DNA from: Chloroflexota bacterium
GTDB taxonomy: Bacteria > Chloroflexota > Anaerolineae > Promineifilales > Promineifilaceae
Reading direction: 5' to 3'
Length of the DNA stretch: 45,405 bases
Assembly: GCA_024223125.1 (NCBI GenBank)
Contig: JAAEOP010000207.1
Coordinates: forward strand, 1 to 45,405
Shown: positions 7,989-17,371 of the stretch, piece by piece
How positions within the stretch are numbered: position 1 is the first letter of the stretch
How the letters are laid out: the number at the start of each line of letters is the position of its first letter
Made by a program: the position numbers and the translations under genes
The notes under the pieces: model-generated
The model's database searches: none
What the model saw: only the letters and a program-made list of their open reading frames with translations
Told to the model about the DNA's origin: nothing

Positions 7989-8969
7989 ATGCCAAGATTA
8001 ACATTACGAGAAGCAATTACCGCCGCCCTGCGCGACGAAATGCGACGGGATGAAAAAGTATTTATTATGGGTGAAGAAGTAGGCGCCTGGGGGGGCACAT
8101 ACGCTGTCACCAAAGGCTTCCTAGAAGAGTTTGGGGAAAACCGGGTACGGGATACACCTATTTCTGAGATGGTTATTGCTGGCGCGGCCGTAGGCGCGGC
8201 CATGGCCGGCACACGCCCTGTTGCCGAATTCATGACCATTAACTTCGCCTTTGTGGCCTACGACGCCATCATTAACCATGCTGCCAAAGTAAGCTATATG
8301 TTCGACGGTCAGTTTGATTGCCCGGTTGTATTCCGCGCTCCCGGTGGTGGCGGTAAACAATTGGGCGCTACCCACAGCCACACACCAGACGTGGCCTTTG
8401 CCCATTTCCCTGGCTTAAAAGTTGTCTGCCCGGCCACACCCTATGATGCTAAAGGGCTGTTGACGGCCGCCATTCGTGACAATGGCCCGGTACTTTTCAT
8501 CGAACCGGTACCGCTGTACACTTCTCCCAAAGTGCGCGGGGATGTACCGGACGAGGATTACACCATACCGATTGGCGCCTCGGATAAAAAACGGGACGGT
8601 TCCGACATCACCCTTATTACGTATGGTGAAGGGCTGCATATTTCCTTAGAAGCGGCCGACATCCTGGACAAAGAAGGCGTAGAAGCGGAAGTGATTGATT
8701 TGCGAACGCTGCAACCGTTGGATATGTCGCTGGCATTGGCTTCGTTTAAGAAGACGTTTAAGGGTGTGGTTGTGGAATTCAATCATAAGACGTATGGTAT
8801 TGGGGCTGAACTGGTAGCCCAATTACAAGAACATGCATTTGATTATCTGGATGCGCCCATTAAGCGGGTTTCTCAGGCAGATGTGCCTGCGCCGTATTCA
8901 GGTGATTTGGAGAAAGCAGCGTTGCCGGATGCACAAAAAGTGGTCACGGCCGTGAAGGAGATTCTCTAA
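7989..8969 (+). CDS. pdhB: Pyruvate dehydrogenase E1 component, beta subunit
   Basis: A 326-residue beta subunit that pairs with PdhA to form the TPP-binding heterotetramer. Family marks are MGEEVGAWGGTYAVTKG near the N-terminus, TPISEMVIAGAAVGAAMAG, and RAPGGGGKQLGATHSH. ATG 7989 is preferred because GAGGA lies just upstream and MPRLTLREAI matches the family N-terminus; an in-frame ATG at 7926 would translate the intergenic hairpin. Its TAA shares one base with the ATG of pdhC (TAATG), so the two are translationally coupled. Confidence 0.95.
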   Translation: MPRLTLREAITAALRDEMRRDEKVFIMGEEVGAWGGTYAVTKGFLEEFGENRVRDTPISEMVIAGAAVGAAMAGTRPVAEFMTINFAFVAYDAIINHAAKVSYMFDGQFDCPVVFRAPGGGGKQLGATHSHTPDVAFAHFPGLKVVCPATPYDAKGLLTAAIRDNGPVLFIEPVPLYTSPKVRGDVPDEDYTIPIGASDKKRDGSDITLITYGEGLHISLEAADILDKEGVEAEVIDLRTLQPLDMSLALASFKKTFKGVVVEFNHKTYGIGAELVAQLQEHAFDYLDAPIKRVSQADVPAPYSGDLEKAALPDAQKVVTAVKEIL

Positions 8970-10246
8970 TGGCGGAGTTTATTAAAATGCCCACGTTGGG
9001 TTTTGATATGGAAGAAGGCACGATGGGAACCTGGCTTAAAAATGTAGGCGAGCCGGTTGCCAAAGGGGATGTGCTGGCCGAGATTGAGTCCGACAAAGTG
9101 ACCCAGGAATTGCAGGCGCGCACCGAAGGCATTCTGCTGGCTATCTTTACCCGATCGGGCGATCTGATTCCCGTAGGAGCCAATCTGGGCATTATTGGCG
9201 CCAAGGGTGAAGATATTTCAGCGATGACGGCCGAAGCAGGCGGTAACAGCAACAGCCCAACCCCGGTCGAACCAGAACCAACGCTGGCCGCAGCCCCACC
9301 AGATGCCGCACCCCAGGCCGTGCCAGCCGCTGTGTCTAATGCGATCAGCGAAACGTTCCCTGGCGGCGTTAAAGCCACCCCTGTCGCCCGACGTATGGCG
9401 CGGGAGCACAATATTGATTTGCAGCAGGTGAGCGGAAGTGGGCCAGACGGCCGTATTCGCAAAACAGATGTGGAATCTTACCTGGCCCAACTACAGACAA
9501 CGGCCGCGCCAGTCCCAGTTCCGGCCGCCGCCCCCACACCTACGCCTGTTTTCACCGGGCCGGAAATTAGCGAACGGCCGTTAACCCGAATGCGCCGCGC
9601 CATTGCCCGCCGTATGACCGAAAGCAAAATAACCGTGCCCCACTTTTACGTGACGACTGAAATTGATATGACGGCCGCTCTCAAACTGCGTAAACAGATC
9701 AATGCCACCTTGCCTGAGGCGGATAAAATTTCAGTTAATGACCTGATTGTGAAAGCAACCGCCCTGACATTGCGCCAATTCCCCAACATCAACGCCAGCT
9801 ATGCCGGGGACAAGCTCATATTGCATAATCGCATCAATGTGGGGTCGGCCGTGGCTGTAGAAGGCGGCTTACTCACCGTCGTGCAAAAGGACACGGACAA
9901 TACCAGTATCTCCAAAATTGCCCGCGACCACAAAGGAATGTTCGGCCGTGCGCGTGAAGGTAAAGTTCGTCCCGAAGATGTGGATGGGGGAACATTCACC
10001 GTCAGTAATCTTGGCCCATGGGATGTAGAGAATTTCATCGCCATTATCAATCCGCCCAATGCAGCCATTCTGGCTGTGAGTACAGCCCGGCAGGTACCTG
10101 TAGTTAAAGATGGTGAACTAACGATTGGCACAATGATGAAAGCGACCATTTCAGCCGATCATCGGGTAACAGACGGCGCGGAAGCAGCCCAATTTATGCA
10201 AACCTTCAAAACGATTTTGGAAGAGCCGTTGAAGCTGCTGCTATAA
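8969..10246 (+). CDS. pdhC: Dihydrolipoamide acetyltransferase (E2) of the pyruvate dehydrogenase complex
   Basis: A 425-residue E2. An N-terminal lipoyl domain carries the lipoylated Lys43 in IESDKVTQEL. It is followed by a Pro/Ala-rich linker, an E1/E3-binding domain (residues about 135-172, ATPVARRMAREHNIDL) and a second linker. The catalytic acetyltransferase domain (about 205-425) has the active-site HRVTDG near residue 397 (the family motif is HxxxDG). It is the core of the complex and transfers the acetyl group to CoA. There is only one lipoyl domain. The start overlaps the pdhB stop by one base. Confidence 0.95.
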   Translation: MAEFIKMPTLGFDMEEGTMGTWLKNVGEPVAKGDVLAEIESDKVTQELQARTEGILLAIFTRSGDLIPVGANLGIIGAKGEDISAMTAEAGGNSNSPTPVEPEPTLAAAPPDAAPQAVPAAVSNAISETFPGGVKATPVARRMAREHNIDLQQVSGSGPDGRIRKTDVESYLAQLQTTAAPVPVPAAAPTPTPVFTGPEISERPLTRMRRAIARRMTESKITVPHFYVTTEIDMTAALKLRKQINATLPEADKISVNDLIVKATALTLRQFPNINASYAGDKLILHNRINVGSAVAVEGGLLTVVQKDTDNTSISKIARDHKGMFGRAREGKVRPEDVDGGTFTVSNLGPWDVENFIAIINPPNAAILAVSTARQVPVVKDGELTIGTMMKATISADHRVTDGAEAAQFMQTFKTILEEPLKLLL

Positions 10247-10248
10247 GT

Positions 10249-10496
10249 ATGACACAAGTTACCATTCACAAAGCAAAAACACATCTTTCGCAACTCATCC
10301 AACGGGCGCTAGATGGAGAAGAAATTGTCATCGCCAAAGGGAAAAACCTCTGATTAAACTCATGGTTGTACCCGAAGCCCAAACTCAACAGCGACTTGGT
10401 GACGCCAGGGATGTAATGGCTGATGATTTTGATGCCTCTTTGCCCAACCACACAATCCACAAAAATCTGATATACTATCCAAGCAGGTTCACATAA
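10249..10496 (+). pseudogene. Phd/YefM-type antitoxin, frameshifted
   Basis: Two bases after pdhC an ATG opens MTQVTIHKAKTHLSQLIQRA, DGEEIVIAKGKN, the classic Phd/YefM antitoxin N-terminus. The frame stops at 10351-10353, but the next frame continues PLIKLMVVPEAQTQQRLGDA..DDFDASLP to a TAA at 10496, again matching the family. A few bases are missing at about 10345. No PIN or RelE toxin follows, so it is an orphan relic of a toxin-antitoxin module captured behind the pdh operon. Confidence 0.8.
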
Positions 10497-10500
10497 AGCG

Positions 10501-10571
10501 AGGTTGGTTGCTAATTGTTTGTGGTTAGTCGTTTATTCGTACCAACCACCAGCAACCAACAACCAGCCACT
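10501..10571. repeat. CCAACCACC-family hairpin upstream of the response regulator
   Basis: AGGTTGGTTGCTAATTGTTT and following bases (to 10530) are inversely repeated as ACCAACCACCAGCAACCAAC and following (10540-10571). A TTTATTCGT loop separates the arms. TTTACAAGGAGTACCT and the start codon follow at once. Confidence 0.85.
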
Positions 10572-10588
10572 ATTTACAAGGAGTACCT

Positions 10589-11302
10589 ATGTCAACGATC
10601 CTGGTTATTGACGATGATGAACTGGTGTCACGGACGCTGCAACGTGTGTTAAAAACGTATGACTACAATGTCATGGTGGCTAACAGCGGCACCGAAGGGC
10701 TGCAACTGGCCCGACGCCATCCCCCCGACCTGTTCATTTTAGATATCATGATGCCCGGCATGGATGGGTATCAGGTATGCCGTCAGATTCGCGGCGACCC
10801 ACTCTTGACAGACCTGCCCGTCCTCTTCCTGACAGCCAAAGCCAAAGATGAAGATAAAATTGAAGGGTTCCGCGCCGGAGCGGATGATTATCTGATCAAA
10901 CCCTTTAATATGGAAGAGTTACAACTACGCGTACGGGCTATTCTGCGCCGTGTTGTGGCCCAAGACAAGGTCAATGAGCAACCGACGGCCGTGGCGGCCG
11001 GCGCGGTTATTCTGGACTGTCGCAGTTTCAAAGTAACAACCCCGCATGGCACCGCTTTGTTAACCAATGTGCAGTTTGACTTACTCTATCATTTAATGAG
11101 CCATGCCGATCAGGTGTTTAACAGCCAACAATTGTTACAAGATGTATGGGATTATCCCCAAGATACGGGCAGCCCGGAATTGGTACGAGCGCATATCAAA
11201 AACCTGCGCGAGAAACTGGAACCAACACCCAGTCTACCCATCTATATTTTAACAATTCAAGGGCATGGTTATTCATTTACGACCGATCCTCAAGAGAATT
11301 AG
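10589..11302 (+). CDS. Response regulator, OmpR/PhoB type
   Basis: A 237-residue two-domain regulator. The receiver domain spans residues 1-120 with acidic DDD at 8-10, phospho-acceptor Asp52 (LFILDIMMPGMDG) and conserved Lys104 (YLIKPF). A winged-helix DNA-binding domain covers about 145-232 (QVFNSQQLLQDVWDY, VRAHIKNLREKLE, GHGYSF). AAGGAG lies upstream of ATG 10589. The TAG stop (11300-11302) is the first base group of a TTAGAGATTGG repeat. A histidine kinase gene follows 70 bases on, its likely partner. Confidence 0.95.
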   Translation: MSTILVIDDDELVSRTLQRVLKTYDYNVMVANSGTEGLQLARRHPPDLFILDIMMPGMDGYQVCRQIRGDPLLTDLPVLFLTAKAKDEDKIEGFRAGADDYLIKPFNMEELQLRVRAILRRVVAQDKVNEQPTAVAAGAVILDCRSFKVTTPHGTALLTNVQFDLLYHLMSHADQVFNSQQLLQDVWDYPQDTGSPELVRAHIKNLREKLEPTPSLPIYILTIQGHGYSFTTDPQEN

Positions 11303-11361
11303 AGATTGGAGATTGGAGATTAGAAACGACATCATCTCCGATCTCTAAATCTCTAATCTCA
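11300..11361. repeat. GGAGATT-family hairpin between response regulator and kinase
   Basis: TAGAGATTGGAGATTGGAGA (11300-11319) and the later TCTCCGATCTCTAAATCTCT form an imperfect long stem. The TAG stop of the response regulator is inside the repeat. The kinase start codon comes 12 bases after the 3' arm with no recognisable Shine-Dalgarno sequence. Confidence 0.85.
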
Positions 11362-11372
11362 TCCCCTCATTT

Positions 11373-13424
11373 ATGACATCCGCTGGAACTTTCTCAGAAA
11401 TAACAACCACCGAACCCCCTTCACAACTACTTATTGTGGATGATGAGCCGGAAATTGCTGAATCTCTAGCTGATTATCTGGTAAAGAAAGAAGGGTATCA
11501 GGTCTCCATTTCCAACGATGGGCGACAGGCCATCAATTTTTTGCAGTCTACGCTGGATGAAAGAAAGGCTGACATTGATCTGGTGCTGCTGGATATGCGG
11601 ATGCCCAATTTGTCGGGGCTGGATGTGCTGAATTGGATTCGGGATCATCCTGATTTACGTTATACGCGGGTGGTTTTGTTAACGGCCGCTGCCGGCAGCA
11701 GTGAAAAAGTAGAAGCCCTGTCGGCCGGAGCCGATGATTATATTACCAAGCCGTATCGTCCCCAGGAGCTGTTGGCCCGTGTTAAAACAATTTTACGCAC
11801 ACAGCAGTTGGAAAAGCAGCTGCAGCGACAAAGCCAACAGTTGGCCGATTTAAACTACATTGCCCAAGCGGTGGCGGCGCAGTTGGAACAGGCAGATATT
11901 CTGGCAACGGCCGTAGAGGGCATACTCTCTTTGGTAGATGTTGAACTGGCTTCCGCACTGCTTGTGGAAGGGGGCAAGCTGCGCTACAAAAATCTGCAAA
12001 ACCAGGAGGGAGTGGTGCCTGTTACCGCTATCCCTTCCATTCCCAGTGATAAAGGCGTCACCGGGATTTCGTTTAATAAGCAAACGGCCGTCTTTCTGAA
12101 CGATGCCCTGGCCGATGAACGATTCACCCCCACCGTTGACGCCCCCCCAAACTATGAAGTTCATTCTTTAGTCATTGCCCCCCTCGTTGTCCGTGGACGG
12201 CCGGTAGGCATGATTGGCGGGTATAACAATAAAGACGACCGTTTCTCCGACTTCGACCTCGATATTTTCAATTCTCTAGCCAGTTCCATCAGTGAAGCGA
12301 TAGAAAATGCGTGGCTCTTCCAACGTATTCGCCAACGACAGCAAGAACTACTAGAAAACCGTAACACCCTGCAAGCCCTCATTAACGGCATTCCCAATCC
12401 CATCTACACCATTAATGATGATTGGGAATTGGTAGGCATTAACAAGAATAAAGCGGATGAACTGGAAAAGACACTTGATGAGTTGGTAGGGCAGGTTTGT
12501 TATGCGGCTTTTTATGGCCGTGAAACCCCTTGCGCCCACTGTCATGTCGCCCACACCCTCACCCAAAAAGAAGCCGATCACTGGACGCTCAACTACAAAG
12601 GGGAAGATCATCTTCCGCGTGAATGGGATATCAACGCCTACCCCATCCCCACCAAGCAAGCCAGTTCCGCCCGCGCCGTCCTCGTCTGGCAAGACCGTAC
12701 CGAAGAACGACGGCTGGAAAGTTCTCTACTGCAAGCGGGTAAATTGGCCGCCATCGGCCAGTTAGCCGCCGGTGTGGCTCATGAAATCAACAATCCCCTC
12801 ACCGCCATAAACGCCAATGCAGAAATCCTCAAGATGACGATTCCTCCAGATGAGGACAATTATGAATCAGTAGAGCTTATCCATCTGGCTGGCAAACGGG
12901 CGGCCAAAGTGGTACGTGGTTTGCTAGATTTTGCGCGGCAAGAACAATACGCCTTCAACAGTGACGACGTGAACAAATCTATCCGGCAGGCGTTGGCGCT
13001 GGTGCAATACCAATTACAGACTGCCAACACCCAGGTCATCCAAAATATGGCTGATGATCTCCCTCCTATCACTGCTAGTTGGGAGCATCTCAAAAGTGTC
13101 TGGTTAAATCTGTTCGTTAATGCCCGCGACGCTTTGCAAGATTTACCCGAAAATCGTCAAATCGAAATCAGTACCCGACCGGATGCTGAACGCAGCCACA
13201 TCCAGGTATTATTTAGCGATAATGGCAAAGGGATGTCTGCGGCCGAGTTAGCCCATATCTTTGAACCCTTTTATACGACAAAAGACCCTGGCAAGGGAAC
13301 CGGTCTGGGGCTGGCAACCAGCCATCGCATTATCGAGCAGCACGGCGGTGAAATTAATGTTGTCAGCACACCCGGAGATGGCACTACCTTTATCATTCGC
13401 CTGCCGGTTAATAATGAACGGTAA
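11373..13424 (+). CDS. Hybrid sensor: receiver-GAF-PAS-histidine kinase
   Basis: A 683-residue protein with no membrane segment. The N-terminal receiver (about 17-140) has Asp74 (LVLLDMRMPN) and Lys126 (YITKPY). A short coiled coil leads to a GAF domain (about 165-315). A PAS-like domain (about 330-440) contains PCAHCH, a possible metal or redox site. HisKA follows with H-box AAGVAHEINNPL, then HATPase_c (NLFVNARDAL, DNGKGM, GTGLGLATSHRI). The receiver-first order is the reverse of most hybrid kinases, so a cytoplasmic phosphorelay or signal integrator is likely. It follows the OmpR-type regulator and ends one base before the PucR-type gene. Confidence 0.9.
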   Translation: MTSAGTFSEITTTEPPSQLLIVDDEPEIAESLADYLVKKEGYQVSISNDGRQAINFLQSTLDERKADIDLVLLDMRMPNLSGLDVLNWIRDHPDLRYTRVVLLTAAAGSSEKVEALSAGADDYITKPYRPQELLARVKTILRTQQLEKQLQRQSQQLADLNYIAQAVAAQLEQADILATAVEGILSLVDVELASALLVEGGKLRYKNLQNQEGVVPVTAIPSIPSDKGVTGISFNKQTAVFLNDALADERFTPTVDAPPNYEVHSLVIAPLVVRGRPVGMIGGYNNKDDRFSDFDLDIFNSLASSISEAIENAWLFQRIRQRQQELLENRNTLQALINGIPNPIYTINDDWELVGINKNKADELEKTLDELVGQVCYAAFYGRETPCAHCHVAHTLTQKEADHWTLNYKGEDHLPREWDINAYPIPTKQASSARAVLVWQDRTEERRLESSLLQAGKLAAIGQLAAGVAHEINNPLTAINANAEILKMTIPPDEDNYESVELIHLAGKRAAKVVRGLLDFARQEQYAFNSDDVNKSIRQALALVQYQLQTANTQVIQNMADDLPPITASWEHLKSVWLNLFVNARDALQDLPENRQIEISTRPDAERSHIQVLFSDNGKGMSAAELAHIFEPFYTTKDPGKGTGLGLATSHRIIEQHGGEINVVSTPGDGTTFIIRLPVNNER

Positions 13425-13425
13425 T

Positions 13426-15078
13426 ATGAGTAAGTATCCTACTCCCCATGACGTACATATAGGTGATGTCCTGCAACTGGCGTTGCCTTTGCAGACGGCC
13501 GTAGCCACCCAAAAAGACCCCTCCCGACGAGTCATTAAATGGGTTGTTGTTCTGACATCATGGGAAAACCTGTCTTTGCAAATACAGGCGGATGATCTGG
13601 TCATTCTGCCACTGGCGCTGCAAAAACGTATTTCCAATAAAATATTGGTGGAAAAGTTGAACGCTCTAGCACAACTAAAAGCTGCCGGTGTGTGTCTATT
13701 TAAGCCGGTGTCCGACACGGCCGTAGAAAAAGCCACCACCCTCGACCTCCCCATATTGGTAGCCCCTGCGAACACATCCGTCCGCGAAACAAACCGGACA
13801 ATTGCTGCTTTAATTGTAGACCGGCAGTCCGCCACCACCGAGCGCGGGTTGCAACTTTACCGCACCCTCTCCGAAATGTCCCGTGAAGAACAAGGCGTCC
13901 CCGCCATGTGTGCTGTTATTTCCAGACTAACCGGGAAAATAATTATTGTGCAAGACAAACGATTGGAGATCAAAGCTGTCAATGTCCCCAACAACAATGC
14001 GCTCGACGTGGAAAAGATTCAAGAAGTTTTGGCCAAACGGGAAGAATTACCGGCCGTCTTGCGCAATCGTAAAGCAGCTGCCCGCGCCCACCAAAGTTTA
14101 TGGCAACAAATTTTGCCCATCGAGAATATCGGTCGTCTTGTCAGTCCCATTGTGTCCGGCGACCGGGCACGCGGCTACCTGTCTGTTATTGGTCCGGCCG
14201 ATGAGTTGAATTTGTTAGACCAGCAGGCGGTAGAACAAGGAGCGGCCGCGCTGGCCCTGGAAATGGCGAAAGCCAAAGCGGTCAGTGAAGCCAAAAAAGC
14301 GCTGCGTGGCGATTTTTTGGAAGGTCTGCTGGCCGGCACATTACCCCAACGGGAAATTACCCGGCTGGCCAGCCGCCTGGATCACAATACAGACAAACCT
14401 CATGCGGTAATGACTTTTGCCTGGGCGGGTACAGAAGAAACATCACTGCGTCGTTTGGAAACGGCCGTACATTGGACACTTTCCTCACACGGCCGTTCCG
14501 CTCTGGTGCATGTTTATGGCGATACTCATCTCTGCATTTTTCAAGAACTGCACGCCAAAGATGATATGGATTCGGCTCATGAATTGGGGCGACGTATTTT
14601 GGAACAGGTGCAGGCCGAGTTTCCCAAAGCCAATCTGGTGGCTGGCATGAGCGGGCCGGCGCAATCATTAACTGAATGGCCGGAAGTTTACAATGAAGCG
14701 TTGCAAGCAATGCAGCTCAGCGAACGTCTCCGAATTCGGGGTGAAGTTGTGGAGTTTGACAGTTTAGGCGTGTATCGTTTGTTGGGACAGTTGGAAAACA
14801 TCCCGGCCGTGCAATCTTTCACCATCCAAGTCATCGGTCCTCTGGTAAGGTATGATGAACGGCACAACAGCGCCCTGGTAAAAACGATTGACGCTTACTT
14901 CAACCACCACGGCAACATTAGCCGCACGGCCGAATCCCTATTCATCCACCGCAACACCCTCCTCTACCGCCTGGAACGCATTCAAGACCTGACAGGACAC
15001 GACCTCAATCAATCCAATATGCGCCTGGGTATGCACCTGGCTCTTAAGTTGTGGCAGTTACGGCCGGATAAAGAGTAA
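13426..15078 (+). CDS. PucR/CdaR-family transcriptional regulator
   Basis: About 550 residues. An N-terminal PucR-type ligand domain (IGDVLQLALPL.. DDLVILPLALQ) is followed by a central GAF/GGDEF-like CdaR region (ALEMAKAKAVSEAKKALRGD) and a C-terminal PucR helix-turn-helix (LVKTIDAYFNHHGNISRTAE, LFIHRNTLLYRLERIQDLTG). Such proteins regulate purine, nitrogen or organic-acid use. ATG 13426 lies one base after the kinase stop; an ATG at 13414 overlaps the kinase, and the longer frame from 13261 is antisense to nothing but lies wholly within kinase coding. The operon with the two-component genes suggests one regulatory circuit, but its target is unknown. Confidence 0.85.
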   Translation: MSKYPTPHDVHIGDVLQLALPLQTAVATQKDPSRRVIKWVVVLTSWENLSLQIQADDLVILPLALQKRISNKILVEKLNALAQLKAAGVCLFKPVSDTAVEKATTLDLPILVAPANTSVRETNRTIAALIVDRQSATTERGLQLYRTLSEMSREEQGVPAMCAVISRLTGKIIIVQDKRLEIKAVNVPNNNALDVEKIQEVLAKREELPAVLRNRKAAARAHQSLWQQILPIENIGRLVSPIVSGDRARGYLSVIGPADELNLLDQQAVEQGAAALALEMAKAKAVSEAKKALRGDFLEGLLAGTLPQREITRLASRLDHNTDKPHAVMTFAWAGTEETSLRRLETAVHWTLSSHGRSALVHVYGDTHLCIFQELHAKDDMDSAHELGRRILEQVQAEFPKANLVAGMSGPAQSLTEWPEVYNEALQAMQLSERLRIRGEVVEFDSLGVYRLLGQLENIPAVQSFTIQVIGPLVRYDERHNSALVKTIDAYFNHHGNISRTAESLFIHRNTLLYRLERIQDLTGHDLNQSNMRLGMHLALKLWQLRPDKE

Positions 15079-15134
15079 ACGCCCGTAACTCCCCCAAAAG
15101 AATAAGGAATTCAGTATGAACGAAGAGATCACCT

Positions 15135-15388
15135 TGGGATGTAATTACAGGAGAACTCCTCTTTGATTTGGAAGGTTCAACCCGCTCTGTTACCGGCATG
15201 GACTTCAATTTTGATGGTACGCAATTGGCAACCAGCGATTGGACAGGCGCGGCGAAAGTGTGGGATATGACAACAGGTGAAATGCTGTTGAGGAGTTAGT
15301 CAAGTTAACCCAGTCGCGGCTGACACGGCCGTTAACCACAGCCGAATGTCAACAATATTTGCATGCTGATGAATGTCCTGGGGAATGA
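15135..15388 (+). pseudogene. C-terminal remnant of a WD40-repeat protein
   Basis: Reads WDVITGELLFDLEGSTRSVT, GMDFNFDGTQLATSDW, KVWDMTTGEMLL, one and a half WD40 blades, then a TAG at 15297-15299. In the next frame the gene resumes with VEELVKLTQSRLTRPLTTAE, CQQYLHADECP and a TGA at 15386-15388. That tail is typical of large bacterial WD40 effector proteins of NACHT or kinase type. A frameshift near 15287 and loss of everything upstream make it a relic. Confidence 0.75.
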
Positions 15389-15412
15389 GTGGTCAGCAAT
15401 AAGCTTAACTGA

Positions 15413-15658
15413 GTTCAAGCGCTTTTTCAGTTGTTAGCTATTGCTATCGCCAGTTGCCTGACCCTCGGTCTGGGGACGCATGTAGTTATAATCAAACAGA
15501 CCAAACAGATAGACTGTTCTGATCGGCGTGATTTGAGTTTATCTCAGCTTGGTTGGCGCTATTTGTTCCGTTTATTAGCCACAAATCGGCTGGCGGAACT
15601 CAAAATGAGGTTCTCATGGCAGTTTCAATTGCCACCGCCCGGCTTCCAGCGGGCGTGA
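15413..15658 (+). pseudogene. IS4-family transposase, C-terminal remnant
   Basis: Reads VQALFQLLAIAIASCLTLGL.. KQTKQIDCSDRRDLSLSQLG WRYLFRLLA. This matches the end of IS4-type DDE transposases, where a hydrophobic helix is followed by a Lys/Arg-rich stretch and SLFRLGxxxL. Upstream it is closed by a stop at 15410 and the catalytic core is missing. It follows the WD40 relic by 25 bases. From 15659 to 15788 I see nothing I can name. Confidence 0.55.
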
Positions 15659-15788
15659 TCACCTACAATCTATCGCTTTTTTCTTAACGAGCCGATGACA
15701 GGTGGCGTTAGCTTGCCTGATCATCTGTAGGGCATTTGTTGCCCCCTTGACCTTTCATGTCGGGTACTAAAACACGTTCATAAAAGGA

Positions 15789-16229
15789 TTATTTAATAAG
15801 CAGATAAGCTGAACCATTGTCCTGAACGAACGAATCCGCCAGTTCATATTGTTGTTGCAGTAGTGTCATCATCTCTTTTTCTTCGTCCCCATGTACATGC
15901 GAAAAAATCAGCCAAACTTTTGGGGGTTGCCCACCCAGTATCTCATACAAATTTTCTACTTTTTCTTCGGTAGATAATTTCCTGACCCAGGGACTAAAGT
16001 AGAGATTGAATTCCTGGCAAATTTTATCTCGAGTTTCTCTACATTGAACAAATGACTGTGAGTAGCTATACGGTTGTGTATCCAGACCATGAACCCGCAA
16101 ATAATAGCGGAAGGCAGGAACAGCGCCATAGTAAACAAATGTTGCTTCGTCTGGCTGCCGCTTATCGTGCCAATAGGTTATGGCGCCATCCAATTGTTCC
16201 AGGGGCGACCAGGTGACTGTATTCCGCAT
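15789..16229 (-). pseudogene. C-terminal soluble domain cut off from the membrane glycosyltransferase
   Basis: This 146-residue frame is in the same reading frame as the upstream membrane gene and is separated from it only by TAA CTT. It begins MRNTVTWSPLEQLDGAITYW and includes EATFVYYGAVPAFRYYLR, the extracytoplasmic C-terminal domain of GT39/PMT-like proteins in related genomes. With the preceding 375 residues it would give a normal protein of about 523. It has no visible Shine-Dalgarno sequence of its own. I read it as the tail of one gene split by a nonsense mutation; a genuine two-gene arrangement or re-initiation at ATG 16229 is possible. Confidence 0.6.
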
Positions 16230-16232
16230 AAG

Positions 16233-17360
16233 TTATGACATACTAGGATTGGGGAGAGCATATAATTCAACAGCCACGATAAGACTCAGTAAAACGATGG
16301 CGACACCTGCCAGCCGGCGCTGCCAAAGTTGTTCGATAACGCTGGTAGTGATGAGAATGAACAAGGGTGTAAAAATGAGAGCATAGCGGAGGCCAAACCC
16401 TGCGTATAAACCGGCACGGACGGTAAAAAAGTAAACGATGTAGATTGCCAGAAACCAACCGTAGATTCGTTTGGATTTATTGCCTATGGTAAGCAAGGCC
16501 AATAACCCAATAACGATTAGAAAAATAAGCCCTAGGCTTTTGGGTATTTCAGAAATGGGCCAACCTATGAGATTGTAAAGGAAGGTATCTCCTATTCCTT
16601 GCAAAAATAGGCGGGCTTCCTGGGATAACGGCCGTACCGGGTAGGCTAATACATTGTCACTTACACGTCTAAACTGGGCTGGTAAAAAGTATAACAACAA
16701 GGGCAAAGTCAGCAGCCCACTAACAAGAACAACACTGATCTGTTGACGTAGCGCTTTGCGGCGTCGCGGCCGCAAATTTACTGCCAGCGTAACCAGAGCT
16801 AATGGAATAACGACGATAGCTGCTCCGTAATGGGTGTAGACGGCCGTCACGCTAAAAAATACCCATAATCCCCAATACAACCAACGGTTGCGTAATTGCA
16901 TGGCCCGATACAAAAAGTAGAGTGACCAGGTAAGGGCGCTGACCAAGAGACTGTATTCACCTACATCCTGAGCGTAGTAGATTTCCGTAGGCATGACGGC
17001 CGTAATCAAACCGGCTATCAACGCCGCCCGCACCCCAAAGATAATAAAAGCCAATTTCATGACGCCAACCAGCGTAAACATGCTAATTAGTACGGCCAGA
17101 TAACGAAGCCAAAGAGGTTGTATACTGATTTGCAACCAGGCATGGAGGAGATATGAATGTAATGGTGGTTGATAATTGGAAGCAATAACAGCTTGAGGTA
17201 ATTGGCGGAGGGGGGTAGCGGCCGTTAAATACTCCACTGCTTCATCAAACCAAAGAGAACGCTTGGTAATGTTTAGCAAGCGCAGACTATATGCCAACAG
17301 CAAAATAGGCGCCGTTAATAATGAGAAAGCGGGCAACCTTGAGGGTGTTTTCAACAACAT
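16233..17360 (-). CDS. GT39/PMT-type membrane glycosyltransferase (truncated by an in-frame TAA)
   Basis: 375 residues with about ten to twelve hydrophobic segments. The first extracytoplasmic loop holds SLWFDEAVEY, the acidic Asp-Glu motif of PMT/ArnT-like enzymes that use polyprenyl-phosphate sugars to glycosylate lipids or proteins outside the membrane. The NYQPPLHSYLLHAW and EIYYAQDVGEYSL motifs also fit. AAAGAG precedes ATG 17360. The TAA at 16233-16235 ends the protein after the last membrane segment, removing the soluble domain encoded just downstream in the same frame. It may still be made, but without that domain. Confidence 0.75.
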   Translation of the reverse strand: MLLKTPSRLPAFSLLTAPILLLAYSLRLLNITKRSLWFDEAVEYLTAATPLRQLPQAVIASNYQPPLHSYLLHAWLQISIQPLWLRYLAVLISMFTLVGVMKLAFIIFGVRAALIAGLITAVMPTEIYYAQDVGEYSLLVSALTWSLYFLYRAMQLRNRWLYWGLWVFFSVTAVYTHYGAAIVVIPLALVTLAVNLRPRRRKALRQQISVVLVSGLLTLPLLLYFLPAQFRRVSDNVLAYPVRPLSQEARLFLQGIGDTFLYNLIGWPISEIPKSLGLIFLIVIGLLALLTIGNKSKRIYGWFLAIYIVYFFTVRAGLYAGFGLRYALIFTPLFILITTSVIEQLWQRRLAGVAIVLLSLIVAVELYALPNPSMS

Positions 17361-17371
17361 GAAAATATACT

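Noticed and set aside
13261..13425. N-terminal extension of the PucR-type regulator
   Set aside because: It lies wholly inside the kinase catalytic domain in another frame; the family N-terminus begins at 13426.
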